This document shows, piece by piece, positions 1-9,122 of a stretch of 64,000 nt of DNA; position 1 is the first letter of the stretch, and each line of letters starts with the position of its first letter. The DNA lies in contig NC_088304.1 in assembly GCF_032854445.1 (NCBI RefSeq), positions 3,100,001 through 3,164,000 on the forward strand, written 5' to 3'. A model generated the notes under the pieces. That model had not been told where the DNA came from, ran no database searches, and saw only the letters and a program-made list of their open reading frames with translations. Both the position numbers and the translations under genes were made by a program. The DNA comes from Liolophura sinensis (lineage: Eukaryota; Mollusca; Polyplacophora; Chitonida; Chitonidae).

Positions 1-133
1 TGCAGTCTTAGTCAGCACCTGTACAATTTTATAGGCTGAAAAGTTCCTGAAGTTATAGATCCAACCAAAATGGCGATCAATACCTGTCTGTGCTAGAAGC
101 TAGACACAGTAGAGGGCGACAACTAGCCCATAC

Positions 134-2310
134 CTGTTTCCTGCGCCCAGACTGTGACTGTACAAAAGGTGTTTGCTCGATCACATGACAGATCTCTTCT
201 TCTTCCTCAGCTGATACAAAGTCACGGATGATATGGACCCCATCAAACTTAAATGATTCCCCTTCATGTTCTGGGTGAGCCTTAGAGTTGTCTCCCTTTG
301 GCCATGCTTTCCCACAGTCTATACAGAAAGAGAATGGCTTTCGACAAACCTGTGAAGGAAGAAGAAGTTTATGTATTGAAAAATACTATATCTGTTGTGG
401 CTCTAAGTACTGTAATTCTTCTTCTTTTTAGGACAGACATTAAAAAAAAATATAAAAAAATCTACATTTCTTCCACAATTTTTTTGGAATAGTAAAGATG
501 TGGATACGTTGTTCATTCATGTACTTGGTGGGCAACAGAACTCATAAAATATCCTAACTTTCTGGCCGGACAAGATGGTTATGGTGAAACTCAGGTAATT
601 AATGATCTCATTATGGATCTTAATTCAATGGGGAGGCGGCCTATTTTTTAATCCAATGATTATGCCAATAATGGATTGTAGAGAAACAATGGATTGTAGA
701 GATTGTATTATAACAGTGTTATAATACATCAGTTTCTGCTGTGATGTCACGCCGTCTGTGATGTAACATCATTACTATCATCTGGGAAAGGAATGTTTGA
801 CACCAGACGTTTGACACGTTCCTTTCAATCAAAACACTGGGGGTCTATTTTCATTTAATTCCTGCATGTGAACAGGAGTAAATCTCTCATCCAAAAGTGC
901 CTTGGGTAATCACAATTCAAAGTGGGACTGCCTATGTTCATTTGACTGATGCCCACGACAACACAATTCTGGCGCATATTCTGAACGATGAGTAAAGTAT
1001 GCCCCAGTGAGTTGGGTGTATGCAGTTCCACCCATGTTTATTTGAGAGACATCAATTGACTGAAACAATCAGCCCCTAGTAGATCTTTCAACTCCTCTTG
1101 TTATACTAGGATTGCAGAGTTTAATGGCCATAGCCAAAAACTGTCATTTATGGTTAATCATACACAGTTTCATGCCAGGTTTGATAAATCCTTTCTAAAT
1201 GATGTCTGCAGTCCAGAAGAGGTGTCAGCTGTGGCTCTTATCTCTCAGGTCTCCTGCTCACACAACACTTCACGAACATTCCACTCTGTGATGGCATGCT
1301 AGTGCCAAATTCACAACAAGACAAATTATTTAAATTCAGATTGTGCCATTAGGCTCTTCGAATCAGGTTTATTGTCCATGTGCGACCCAGGATAGCTTTG
1401 TCAAGCCAATTGTCCAAGATTACTCTGCGGTTAGCTTTGGTAAAGTTTTGTTCGGCCAAGGATATCCCCAAACAAATGTCAGAGCACGCTTCATTTAACA
1501 ACCTGATGCAATTGTCATGGTAGTTTGTCATGGCGTTTGAGAATAAAAATTACACATTAAATACATCTCCAAGGTCTGAAGTTTGCAGAAACTTGTGTTA
1601 TTCATATTTTTGTCTGTCGATTTATCGCTAGCACAACACAGATCAGTTACTTTCTAGTTCTTGAGATGGGTGATGCTCAAAGAGAGTTCCTGTACTAACA
1701 GCCTTGACATATTTCATAATGACAGGTAAATGCATCTGGTTTATAAATGAAGCGTGCTCTGACATTGCCAAACCTAACGTAAGAGCAATCTCGCACTATC
1801 AAGAGCCATATTAACAGTCGTGAAGGCAAAATGGATGCTGCTTCAGCGATGGCCATGTGAAGATTTCTTTGCTTGTGTGTCATTACCGAATGGAAAACAC
1901 ATGGGGTGTCCGAGAGAAAAGAGTAACAATTGCTACCTGTATTGGACTGCAGGCATCAGTTAGAAAGGCCTTGCCGGACTGGGTGAAACGGTGTAAAATT
2001 TACCATAGGTTGGCGCTGTGGACATAACACTGTATAACGCTCTGTGAGGAGCTGAAACAGCCACCTGGGGTTTAGTGCATCTATTTTAAATTCTGAACAT
2101 CATCGTAAAACACTCCATCCTGATGGATAGTGTTATCCTTCCGAGCGGATGTGAATGTGGCACAACCATCACGCCTGGTATCTGAACAGTTTCGGCTTAA
2201 ATGTCTTTAAAATTCACCTCACTGTCAGGCTTTCCGTTGGGACGCAGCTGTTCACACAACAAACACGTTCTGATTCCTTTACAGCCACACACGTTGTCCC
2301 CATTCAACAT
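134..2310 (-). CDS. ALKBH4: ALKBH4, alpha-ketoglutarate-dependent dioxygenase homolog 4 (5' part, two exons)
   Basis: Coding exons are 2310-2218 (31 codons, ATG at 2310) and 349-134 (72 codons). Both are phase 0 with GT/AG borders (donors gtgaat and gtatgg). The first exon encodes the cysteine-rich family N-terminus with CGCKGIRTCLLC; human ALKBH4 has CGCKGIRTCLIC. The second carries FCIDCGKAW, then GVHIIRDFVSAEEEEEI, and ends SQSGRRKQ, which is identical to the human segment before the dioxygenase core. The iron-binding His/Asp residues must lie in exons left of base 1. The family acts as an Fe(II)/2-oxoglutarate oxygenase, reported on methylated actin and on DNA 6mA; that is family knowledge, not seen here. 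About 103 of roughly 300 residues are present. The start codon lies only 25 bp from a transposon end. The gene is divergent from LRWD1. Confidence 0.93.
350..2217 (-). other. ALKBH4 intron 1
   Basis: This intron holds no recognisable exon. Its only structure is a diverged inverted repeat, with arms near 1420-1530 and 1715-1790, described separately. Short open frames here do not resemble known proteins. Confidence 0.6.
1420..1790. repeat. Diverged inverted repeat in ALKBH4 intron 1
   Basis: The stretch gtcagagcacgcttcattta near 1477-1496 recurs as its reverse complement near 1745-1764. Weaker similarity extends about 30 bp on each side. Both arms translate to similar peptides around the core NEACSDI, on opposite strands, so this may be a head-to-head pair of an old repeat. 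Confidence 0.55.
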
Positions 2311-2335
2311 CCTCTTGCCCTGTCGTAAAACATGT

Positions 2336-2788
2336 GGCCTCGGACCCCCATTAATTTTCCATAAGCGACAATGTTAACGTCTAGCACTGTAGCTCAGTCC
2401 CAAACATTCCGTGGCCAATAAGCTTTGGTGCATACCTGGCCCAGCCTGTGAGAAAGAAGCCATAAAAATCTTGACATAGGTTGACCGTCAAAATCTGGAC
2501 CTTTCCATGCCGGCAGCTGGGAGGCGTGCCTAGCAACGCCAAGGGGACGTCACTCGCAGCCTCATCACTACCTCACACCTTGTGTCCTCTCGCCCAGAGT
2601 TTCAAACTTTCATCAATAAAGCTCATACCTCCTCAAAGTTTAGACAGTTTCCAGCATTTTAATACCAAGCATGCACCTGTGCACCAAAAATGGACGCCTG
2701 GGAGCAAAAAAAGACTTTATACCCTAAAATTCACAGAACTACAATCGTCCCTACCGAAAAACGGAAGTTGTAATGGGGGTCTGTGTCC
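2336..2788 (+). repeat. Left 453-bp terminal direct repeat
   Basis: It appears identical to 6476-6928. It carries short inverted ends (ACCCCCATTA at the left, TAATGGGGGT at the right) and an AATAAA at about 2615-2620. It abuts the ALKBH4 5' region, so it could supply that gene's new upstream sequence. Confidence 0.9.
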
Positions 2789-3664
2789 TATCACACCAGC
2801 CACCTTTTTTCAAAATCAATAATTTTTGCACCACACAATTCCTGACACTTCTGAACCTCACAGGCAAAATTAGGGCTTGATACATGCAGAAACTTTGGAG
2901 TTGAATGAATTCAAGTTGGGGTACCCCCATCTTGGACATGTGTCTTTTTTTCAGGGTGAAAAAACTCTGAAGGGTAAACTTTGAAGCTTTGCAGTGCATA
3001 TACCGTTCAAGATATCTCCATCAGGTCAACTGTTTTGGAAAGACAAGATGTTTATCTGCAAGAAAAGTTAAAAAAATCACATTGACAGAGCACTTTAGAC
3101 TTTTCAAAAGCAACCATTTAGAGAAATATACATTTTTAAGAAGACTTTTCTACTCAGAGCAGCTTTAAATATGAAAGTTACAAGCCAAAAGTGTCAAAGC
3201 ATACATCAAAATATAGGCAATTTATCTGACAATTAAATGTCCAAATATAAGACATTTACTTCAGCAACTATGTGAAAAAAATTGACTGACAGTGTGGTAG
3301 GGGGTATCAAAGCGGATTGTCACGATTTCGGAACAATCATTTGTGACCAAAATCAAAGCAAGAACAATGCCTCAAGGTGATGAAGACCTACTCACAGGCA
3401 CTTTTTTAGTGGACAGGACTTAAGAAAAGACTAGTATCCCAGTTCCCCACTGAATAGCATGATGAAACCCTTTAAAAGACCACCCAGCCAGGCATCCCCC
3501 CCCCCCCTGCCCTCCTCCCCCATGACTGCTGATTGGCTGACCACCTCACCATGCAAAAACCTCCCTGCACCATTGCTGTTGTCTCACAGCAGGTTATTAC
3601 TCTACACAGTCACATCAAAGGGTGTCACATTGGCATCTACAACATATAAACAGAGAGGAAAAAT
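2789..3664 (+). other. Transposon 5' non-coding interior
   Basis: This is the stretch between the left repeat and the transposase ORF. It contains a C-run at about 3490-3502. A small ORF (3459-3668) overlaps the transposase start in another frame and looks incidental. No promoter motif is obvious. Confidence 0.5.
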
Positions 3665-5719
3665 ATGAATTTAACATTTCCAATCAGGCAGCCACCAAGT
3701 ACACCTATATTGGTCAGTCTGACAGTTAACAAGGCAAACAATCTACCCCAAAACACCATGAAGGGAGACAGAAAGAGGAAACAGTCTAGATTTCAAGCTG
3801 GAAAGGCCCAGGATCGCTCAAATAACCTGTCAGCAGTTACAGACATGCTGAATCCTCTGCCTGGGTGTTCCTTGATGGACACAGATTTCCAGCCCAATCA
3901 GGAGGCTGTAAGAACACACCAGCCTGACACAAAGAGAATACAGCGGCCAAGACGGTGCAAGGTAGATTCCACGGCTGGATCAGACAGAGATACCCATGAG
4001 CGGGAATGGGCTGCTGAAGGAATGCGACTCATAGACATACAGAAAATGGTGTGTATATGGAACAAAGTTATGCTTGAGCACAGTGAGACCAAGGACCACT
4101 GTCCACTGCCCAGGTTAGAGATAGCTGCAGAGAAAAAGTGGGGTTTAGCCTGGGCGTTCAGTTTTAAGTGCTGTGACTGTGACTATGTATCTGGCTTCCA
4201 CAAATTCTACAAAGAGGTAGAATGCAACAGACCTGGCCAAAAAGCTGCAGCGGTGAACCGAGCTCTTCAAGTAGGCCTCCAGGACACACCAATGGGGAAC
4301 ACCCGAGCCAGACTCCTATTTGCAGCAATGGACGTGCCGCCTGCCACTCGTAGGAACATGCATCGCACTGCAAACCATGTCGCATCTGCAATCGCAAAGC
4401 TGAACAGAGAGGATATGGCAAATAAGGTGGAAGAGGTAAAGGCATACAAAAGGCAAAGAGGAGAGGATGACAGCACAATAGATCTGGCCACAGACACTCG
4501 CTACAACAGCATTACCATAACCAGTCCCAAGAAACCGGGCCAGAATGCTTCACAAGCCATTTCCCTGGCAGTGGAGACATCAACAGACAAGCAATACATT
4601 GTCTCCGCAGCACTGAAGAATAAATTGTGTTGGACTGGGTCCTGGCTGAGAGGAAAAGGCTTCCAAGTAAAGTGCCCTGGAGGACACGAGGAGTGCACAG
4701 CGAACACAAACCCACATGCCCCCTGGTCCGAGTATAATATGGGGAACGAGATTGGCGAGGGATTGGCGAGGCAAGGTGTTTTAGCCAAGCACGTAACCAC
4801 GGACGGCGACTCCAGGTCAGCCAAGGGAGTGGAGGACGGCATCCGACTGGTCGAGCCACTGTGGGAGGTCGAACGGTTAGCAGACCCCACGCACCTTGGT
4901 AGATCCCAGTTCAAGAAATGTAACCAGGCTAAGTTCAGCGATGCCATGTTTGAAGGACAGGGCCGAACGAGGGAAGCCAGGAAGAAAGCACAGAAGGTGT
5001 TGAGTCAGGATGTTAAGGCCAGGTGTAGCTTGATATTTTCTCAACTTATGTCTGAGCACATTGGTGACATAAGGAAAATAAAAGCTTACCTACCCAGGGT
5101 TGTGGATGCAACGGTCAGGTGTTACGGTGGGGACTGTTCCAAATGCCGCAGGAACAGTGTGGTTTGCTCCGGAGGGGAAACCAGCAGCTGGTGGGAGAGA
5201 TCCCTGTTTTTATCCACCAGTAAACTCTGCCCTTTCAACATGGATGACAACGACAGGAAACTATTGACCGAAGTACTGCACATGAGGTTGAGCGAGACAG
5301 CCGTCACCAGTCTCCGGATGAACACCAGTACTCAAAAGTGCGAAGCTGTCAACAGATCACTCAGCGTCTCCTTGCCCAAGAATGTAAACTACAGCAGAAA
5401 TATGGAGGGAAGGGCGGCGTCCACAATCCACAGACTTAACAATGGCCAGGACAAGTCCACGGCTGCCAAACTCCAAGCTGTCGGCGCCAGTATTTCACCT
5501 AGGAGCGAGAAAACAGTACAACAGATTGAAAGGGTGAACCAGTACCACAAGGTTTATAAGAAGCGACAGACAGTTAAGGGGAGATCACTCCGCAATACAG
5601 CCAGAAAACTCCGAGAGCACATTGAGTACAGGCTTTCAAATCCAGAAGAGAAAACTGACTATGCCAAGGGACAACTGGACAACACCCCAACAGATCACAC
5701 ATACGCTAGATATTTGTAG
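3665..5719 (+). CDS. Mutator-like transposase (684 aa, intronless)
   Basis: A single uninterrupted ORF. The N-terminal third is basic (RKRKQSRF near residue 37) and is followed by a zinc-knuckle-like FKCCDCDY near residue 170. The order of motifs resembles the 'Mutator-like transposase' domain found in invertebrate proteins: a first acidic position in ATDTRYNS (D277), then TDGDSRS (D380/D382), a Cys-rich stretch GGDCSKCRR with a following SSWW, and an acidic residue in QKCEAVNRS (E560). I infer a DDE-type RNase H-fold nuclease from this spacing and from memory of the family, not from a search. The start could be M1 or M32, which directly precedes the basic stretch. The C-terminal tail is rich in Lys/Arg. 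The ORF lies between identical direct repeats and appears intact, so the element may be recently active. Confidence 0.75.
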   Translation: MNLTFPIRQPPSTPILVSLTVNKANNLPQNTMKGDRKRKQSRFQAGKAQDRSNNLSAVTDMLNPLPGCSLMDTDFQPNQEAVRTHQPDTKRIQRPRRCKVDSTAGSDRDTHEREWAAEGMRLIDIQKMVCIWNKVMLEHSETKDHCPLPRLEIAAEKKWGLAWAFSFKCCDCDYVSGFHKFYKEVECNRPGQKAAAVNRALQVGLQDTPMGNTRARLLFAAMDVPPATRRNMHRTANHVASAIAKLNREDMANKVEEVKAYKRQRGEDDSTIDLATDTRYNSITITSPKKPGQNASQAISLAVETSTDKQYIVSAALKNKLCWTGSWLRGKGFQVKCPGGHEECTANTNPHAPWSEYNMGNEIGEGLARQGVLAKHVTTDGDSRSAKGVEDGIRLVEPLWEVERLADPTHLGRSQFKKCNQAKFSDAMFEGQGRTREARKKAQKVLSQDVKARCSLIFSQLMSEHIGDIRKIKAYLPRVVDATVRCYGGDCSKCRRNSVVCSGGETSSWWERSLFLSTSKLCPFNMDDNDRKLLTEVLHMRLSETAVTSLRMNTSTQKCEAVNRSLSVSLPKNVNYSRNMEGRAASTIHRLNNGQDKSTAAKLQAVGASISPRSEKTVQQIERVNQYHKVYKKRQTVKGRSLRNTARKLREHIEYRLSNPEEKTDYAKGQLDNTPTDHTYARYL

Positions 5720-5828
5720 CCGCCAGTTTTGTATATAATTTGTCACTGCTGTTGTCGCTTGTGAAAGAAATTAAAAAATGATGACAGAAATTGAGCAAAA
5801 TCTGAAACACATCTGTTATTTATTATTT

Positions 5829-6223
5829 TTAATGAGGGGAAACCAACCTGCTCAGTCTTAAATGCAGCATGCACCTTGCATACTGCCCATGGCCGAGACA
5901 GCGCCCTACGTTGCAGCAGCGCTGCCTGTTATTGTTAACACAATGCGGTTCCAAGCTTGTGTGGTCCACATTTACACAGCGTGTGTTGTGGCACAATCAA
6001 GCTTGGGATCTAAATGTGACAGCCCCTGTCTGGCCATATAAACAAGTCTACTGATGTATTTCTTCTTCCATCGATGTGTGACGGGGTCTTTGTAGGAGGC
6101 AAGGCCATATCGACCATCTCTCGTCAATGGTCCAGTCCACACTCGACAGGCTCCGTTTTCGTTATAAACACTGAAACTTTCAATTTTTGCAGCAATTTCT
6201 GCTCTGAACGTCTCCATTTTCAA
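5829..6223 (-). pseudogene. His-Me-finger (zinc-binding-loop homing-endonuclease-like) ORF, broken
   Basis: The first open segment (6223-5972) encodes an N-terminal part with CRVWTGPLTRDGRYGLASY and ISRLVYMARQGL. Downstream sequence in a second frame, to a stop at 5829-5831, encodes CHNTRCVNVDHTSLEPHCV and NNNRQRC. Together these match the motif order of the zinc-binding-loop endonuclease family related to I-PpoI. The frame changes exactly where the family has its SHLCHN block with the catalytic histidine, and the SHL part is absent. The copy is therefore probably inactive. It converges on the transposase ORF, and TTTATT (AATAAA on minus) lies just past its stop. Whether it is a true partner of the transposase is unknown. 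Confidence 0.6.
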
Positions 6224-6475
6224 GCGTAGGAATACTAGAACGTTGCATGTTGTTCATTTCAGGATGCCTATACACATGTTACCCTACACTGAACAGCATT
6301 TTACCGATTTTTCATCAAAATGGATATTTTCAAAAAATAAATAGCCCCAAGAAGCTATAAAACGGCTCAATCAATGCAAAACACATCACAGACATACCCA
6401 CCAAAAATTATCAGGCTGCTGCGAAATCTAAGCGCATAGTGACATTTTTCACATTTTGGTGACTTCGTCAGTACA

Positions 6476-6928
6476 GGCCTCGGACCCCCATTAATTTTCC
6501 ATAAGCGACAATGTTAACGTCTAGCACTGTAGCTCAGTCCCAAACATTCCGTGGCCAATAAGCTTTGGTGCATACCTGGCCCAGCCTGTGAGAAAGAAGC
6601 CATAAAAATCTTGACATAGGTTGACCGTCAAAATCTGGACCTTTCCATGCCGGCAGCTGGGAGGCGTGCCTAGCAACGCCAAGGGGACGTCACTCGCAGC
6701 CTCATCACTACCTCACACCTTGTGTCCTCTCGCCCAGAGTTTCAAACTTTCATCAATAAAGCTCATACCTCCTCAAAGTTTAGACAGTTTCCAGCATTTT
6801 AATACCAAGCATGCACCTGTGCACCAAAAATGGACGCCTGGGAGCAAAAAAAGACTTTATACCCTAAAATTCACAGAACTACAATCGTCCCTACCGAAAA
6901 ACGGAAGTTGTAATGGGGGTCTGTGTCC
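6476..6928 (+). repeat. Right 453-bp terminal direct repeat
   Basis: It has the same orientation and sequence as 2336-2788. It is followed directly by the second ATGT target duplication and then the surviving LRWD1 promoter sequence. Confidence 0.9.
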
Positions 6929-7089
6929 ATGTGATGTTGTTGTTGTTGTTGTTTTGACAAATGCCGTAAAGTGGGCTGGAAAGGCCGAAAACCGGTTTGC
7001 CAGACAGCTGTGCGTGTACTTCCGGCGTGAGGGACGTTCAATTTTCCGCGGGAAGTGATAATATAATTTGCTGGTGTCAGGAAAATCGC
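6929..7089. promoter_or_regulatory. Remaining ALKBH4-LRWD1 bidirectional promoter and LRWD1 non-coding exon 1
   Basis: This GC-richer stretch contains ACTTCCGG at 7018-7025 (ETS consensus) and the near-palindrome TTTTCCGCGGGAA at 7042-7054 (E2F-like). A strong donor, gtaagt, follows at 7090. No ATG occurs between the E2F-like site and the donor, which fits a non-coding first exon ending at 7089. The promoter is TATA-less in appearance. E2F control would suit LRWD1, an origin-recognition partner; that is inference. Confidence 0.6.
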
Positions 7090-7546
7090 GTAAGTATTTG
7101 ATTGTTACACAGCGGCAGCTGGCTGATGGATATACCACGGTCTGCAAAAGAACACTGGTAGCCTTCAATTAAGAATCGGCAGTTGTGAAGACTAGGGTGA
7201 CCTATCAGTCAGTCAGCTCCTTCTCAAATGTTCATTGTGAGAAGCTGCTTCTTCAGTGAACTAACGTCACTTTACCACGTGACACCACCCTCGATGGAAG
7301 TTGAACGAGCGGAAAGACATTAACATAGTGGAGTTGTAATGTTTGCAGTTATGTTTTTCTTTATGATGACTTTACAATTCTCCACCCTCACAAGAGTAAA
7401 GCAAAAGAACAGATGTAGATGCCGTTCACGGTCAGCTAGTTGAATTAAATAAAACGTTCGGAAAGAGTAAAGAAATGGGTGCTGTGAAATCGTAGTGTGA
7501 CATCAGTTCATTGAAGAATCTAATTTTCACAATTAACATCTGAGAT

Positions 7547-7782
7547 TTATTTATGTGATTAGTGTTCTACGCCGTACTCAAGAATATTTCACTTATACGA
7601 CGGCAACCAGCATTATGGTGGGAGGAAACCGGGCAGAACCTAGGGGAAACCCACGAGTCGACCATCTGCAGGTTGGTGGCAGACTTTCCCATGTATGGCT
7701 GGAAAGAAAACCAGCATGAGCTGGACTTGAACTCACAGTGACCACGTTGGTGAGAAGCTCCTGGGTCATTACGCTGCGCTAT
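7547..7782 (-). mobile_element. tRNA-derived SINE with perfect 14-bp target duplication
   Basis: The body reads, on minus, tRNA-like B box (gagttcaagtcc), core, then 'aagaatatttc' tail and A/T-rich end. TTAACATCTGAGAT flanks it at 7533-7546 and 7783-7796. It lies in the 5' UTR intron of LRWD1. The head is slightly 5'-truncated. The perfect duplication shows LINE-type insertion and a young age. Confidence 0.85.
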
Positions 7783-8399
7783 TTAACATCTGAGATGTTT
7801 GTCATAGCCAAACACTAGCAGCACAAGACATCGTACCTGATTGCTTACTTTTCCAGTTAAATTATATTTTCAACAATTCTGGGGAATTTTAGGTGGTTTT
7901 TTGGTAATGTGGTAAAGGGTATGATGTCATTTCATTTAAGAATCTGCTTTTCACAATGAACATCAAACAGTTTAATGACCATCAATGACAGCAACATGAA
8001 ATTAACAATTCCTAGTTTCTGATACTTAGCTGTCTTAACTAAAAAACCCTAGCAGGTAGTTCTGAAAGGTGGCAAGCGGACTATAAAGTTGACTGAATTC
8101 CTCCAGTGAACAGAAGCAAAGGTCAACTTGAAATATCGAGTTTAGAGAGCAGTATTTTTTTTTTTTAAGAATCCATGGTTCAATTAATGATCAGGAAGTC
8201 TAAACAAGTCTTTGCTTCTTGTCAAAATCCTTTTGTACAGTCATTAAATCATGTAAATGCCAGAAATTGTGGAATATACACTTCATTTAATGTAATTACA
8301 ATAGCACATCTAGTTCTCCTGCTTGTCCGAGTGTAGGGCCATTGTCTCAGTCAGATGAAATGGCTTTGTCAGGTTTCCAGGTTGCAATCCAGCCTGTCT

Positions 8400-8545
8400 G
8401 TGTCCACCTTTGGTTTCCTTGTGCGAACCTGCTCCCACCTTTTTCCTCCTGTGAACCTGCTCCCACCTCTGGTTTCCTCCTGTGAACTTGCTCCTACCCT
8501 TGGTTTCCTCCTGTGAATCTGCTCCCACCTCTGATTTCCTTGTGT
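8400..8545. repeat. Imperfect ~37-bp tandem repeat
   Basis: Four diverged copies of a unit around 'cctcctgtgaacctgctccc', in LRWD1 intron 1. Confidence 0.7.
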
Positions 8546-8810
8546 GAAATCTACTTCCATTTAAAATGTTAACTTTCTTTTATTTACTGTATTTCACCTA
8601 AAGATTGGTTGGTAAAAATGCTCATTTAACAAAAGCACATGGAGGCCTAAGAACGATAGTTTTGTAGCCAACACTTAAGTTTCTCTGATAAGAAGTTAAT
8701 TAAACTGTACAAAAACCTAGAAGTGACCCTAGAAAGTGGATGAATCAGTCGGAATCAAGTGAAATATGTCACTTAAAAAGTAATAAAATTGAGATGAAAT
8801 ACAGTATTTA

Positions 8811-8935
8811 TTTGATTGGGTGTTGACATTGTACTCAAGAATATTACACTTATAATACAATGATGGCCAGCATTATGGTGGCAGGAAAGAGTAATTATCT
8901 CCGGAAGAAACCCACAACCATCCTCATGTTGCTGG
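8811..8935 (-). mobile_element. Degenerate SINE fragment
   Basis: The tail half of the same SINE family as 7547-7782, with many substitutions. It is in LRWD1 intron 1. Confidence 0.65.
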
Positions 8936-9122
8936 CAATATGATTGCTATTTATTCCTTGTAGATACCTGTGCATATTGCTTATTGGCTTGACAGCTGCA
9001 AGAATCAGTAGTGAGGTTGAGATATGAACAGCTCTGAATGTGTATCACATTGTTAAGAACCACCAGAGACAGAGTGATAGATTTCTGTGTGTTTGTGTCT
9101 TGTACAGGTTCTCCATTACAAC

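Larger units (their letters stand above)
2336..6928 (+). mobile_element. Mutator-like DNA transposon with long direct terminal repeats
   Basis: A 4593-bp unit is bounded by 453-bp direct repeats (2336-2788 and 6476-6928) that look identical base for base. It is flanked immediately outside by ATGT on both sides (2332-2335 and 6929-6932). The inner edges of the two repeats show no such duplication, so the whole unit inserted as one piece. Each repeat begins GGCCTCGGACCCCCATTA and ends with an imperfect inverted version (reverse complement GGACACAGACCCCCATTA). Inside are one long plus-strand ORF similar to Mutator-like transposases and a shorter minus-strand endonuclease-like ORF. No reverse transcriptase, primer-binding site or purine tract was seen. 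The identical ends suggest a young insertion. Confidence 0.8.

Noticed and set aside
2481-2822. 113-aa ORF repeated at 6621-7058
   Set aside because: It lies in the 453-bp terminal repeats and diverges where the repeats end. No protein family was recognised, so it is treated as non-coding.
2336-6928. LTR retrotransposon or other retroelement
   Set aside because: The direct repeats look LTR-like, but they end GG...CC rather than TG...CA. There is no primer-binding site, purine tract, gag or reverse transcriptase, and the long ORF resembles a DDE transposase.
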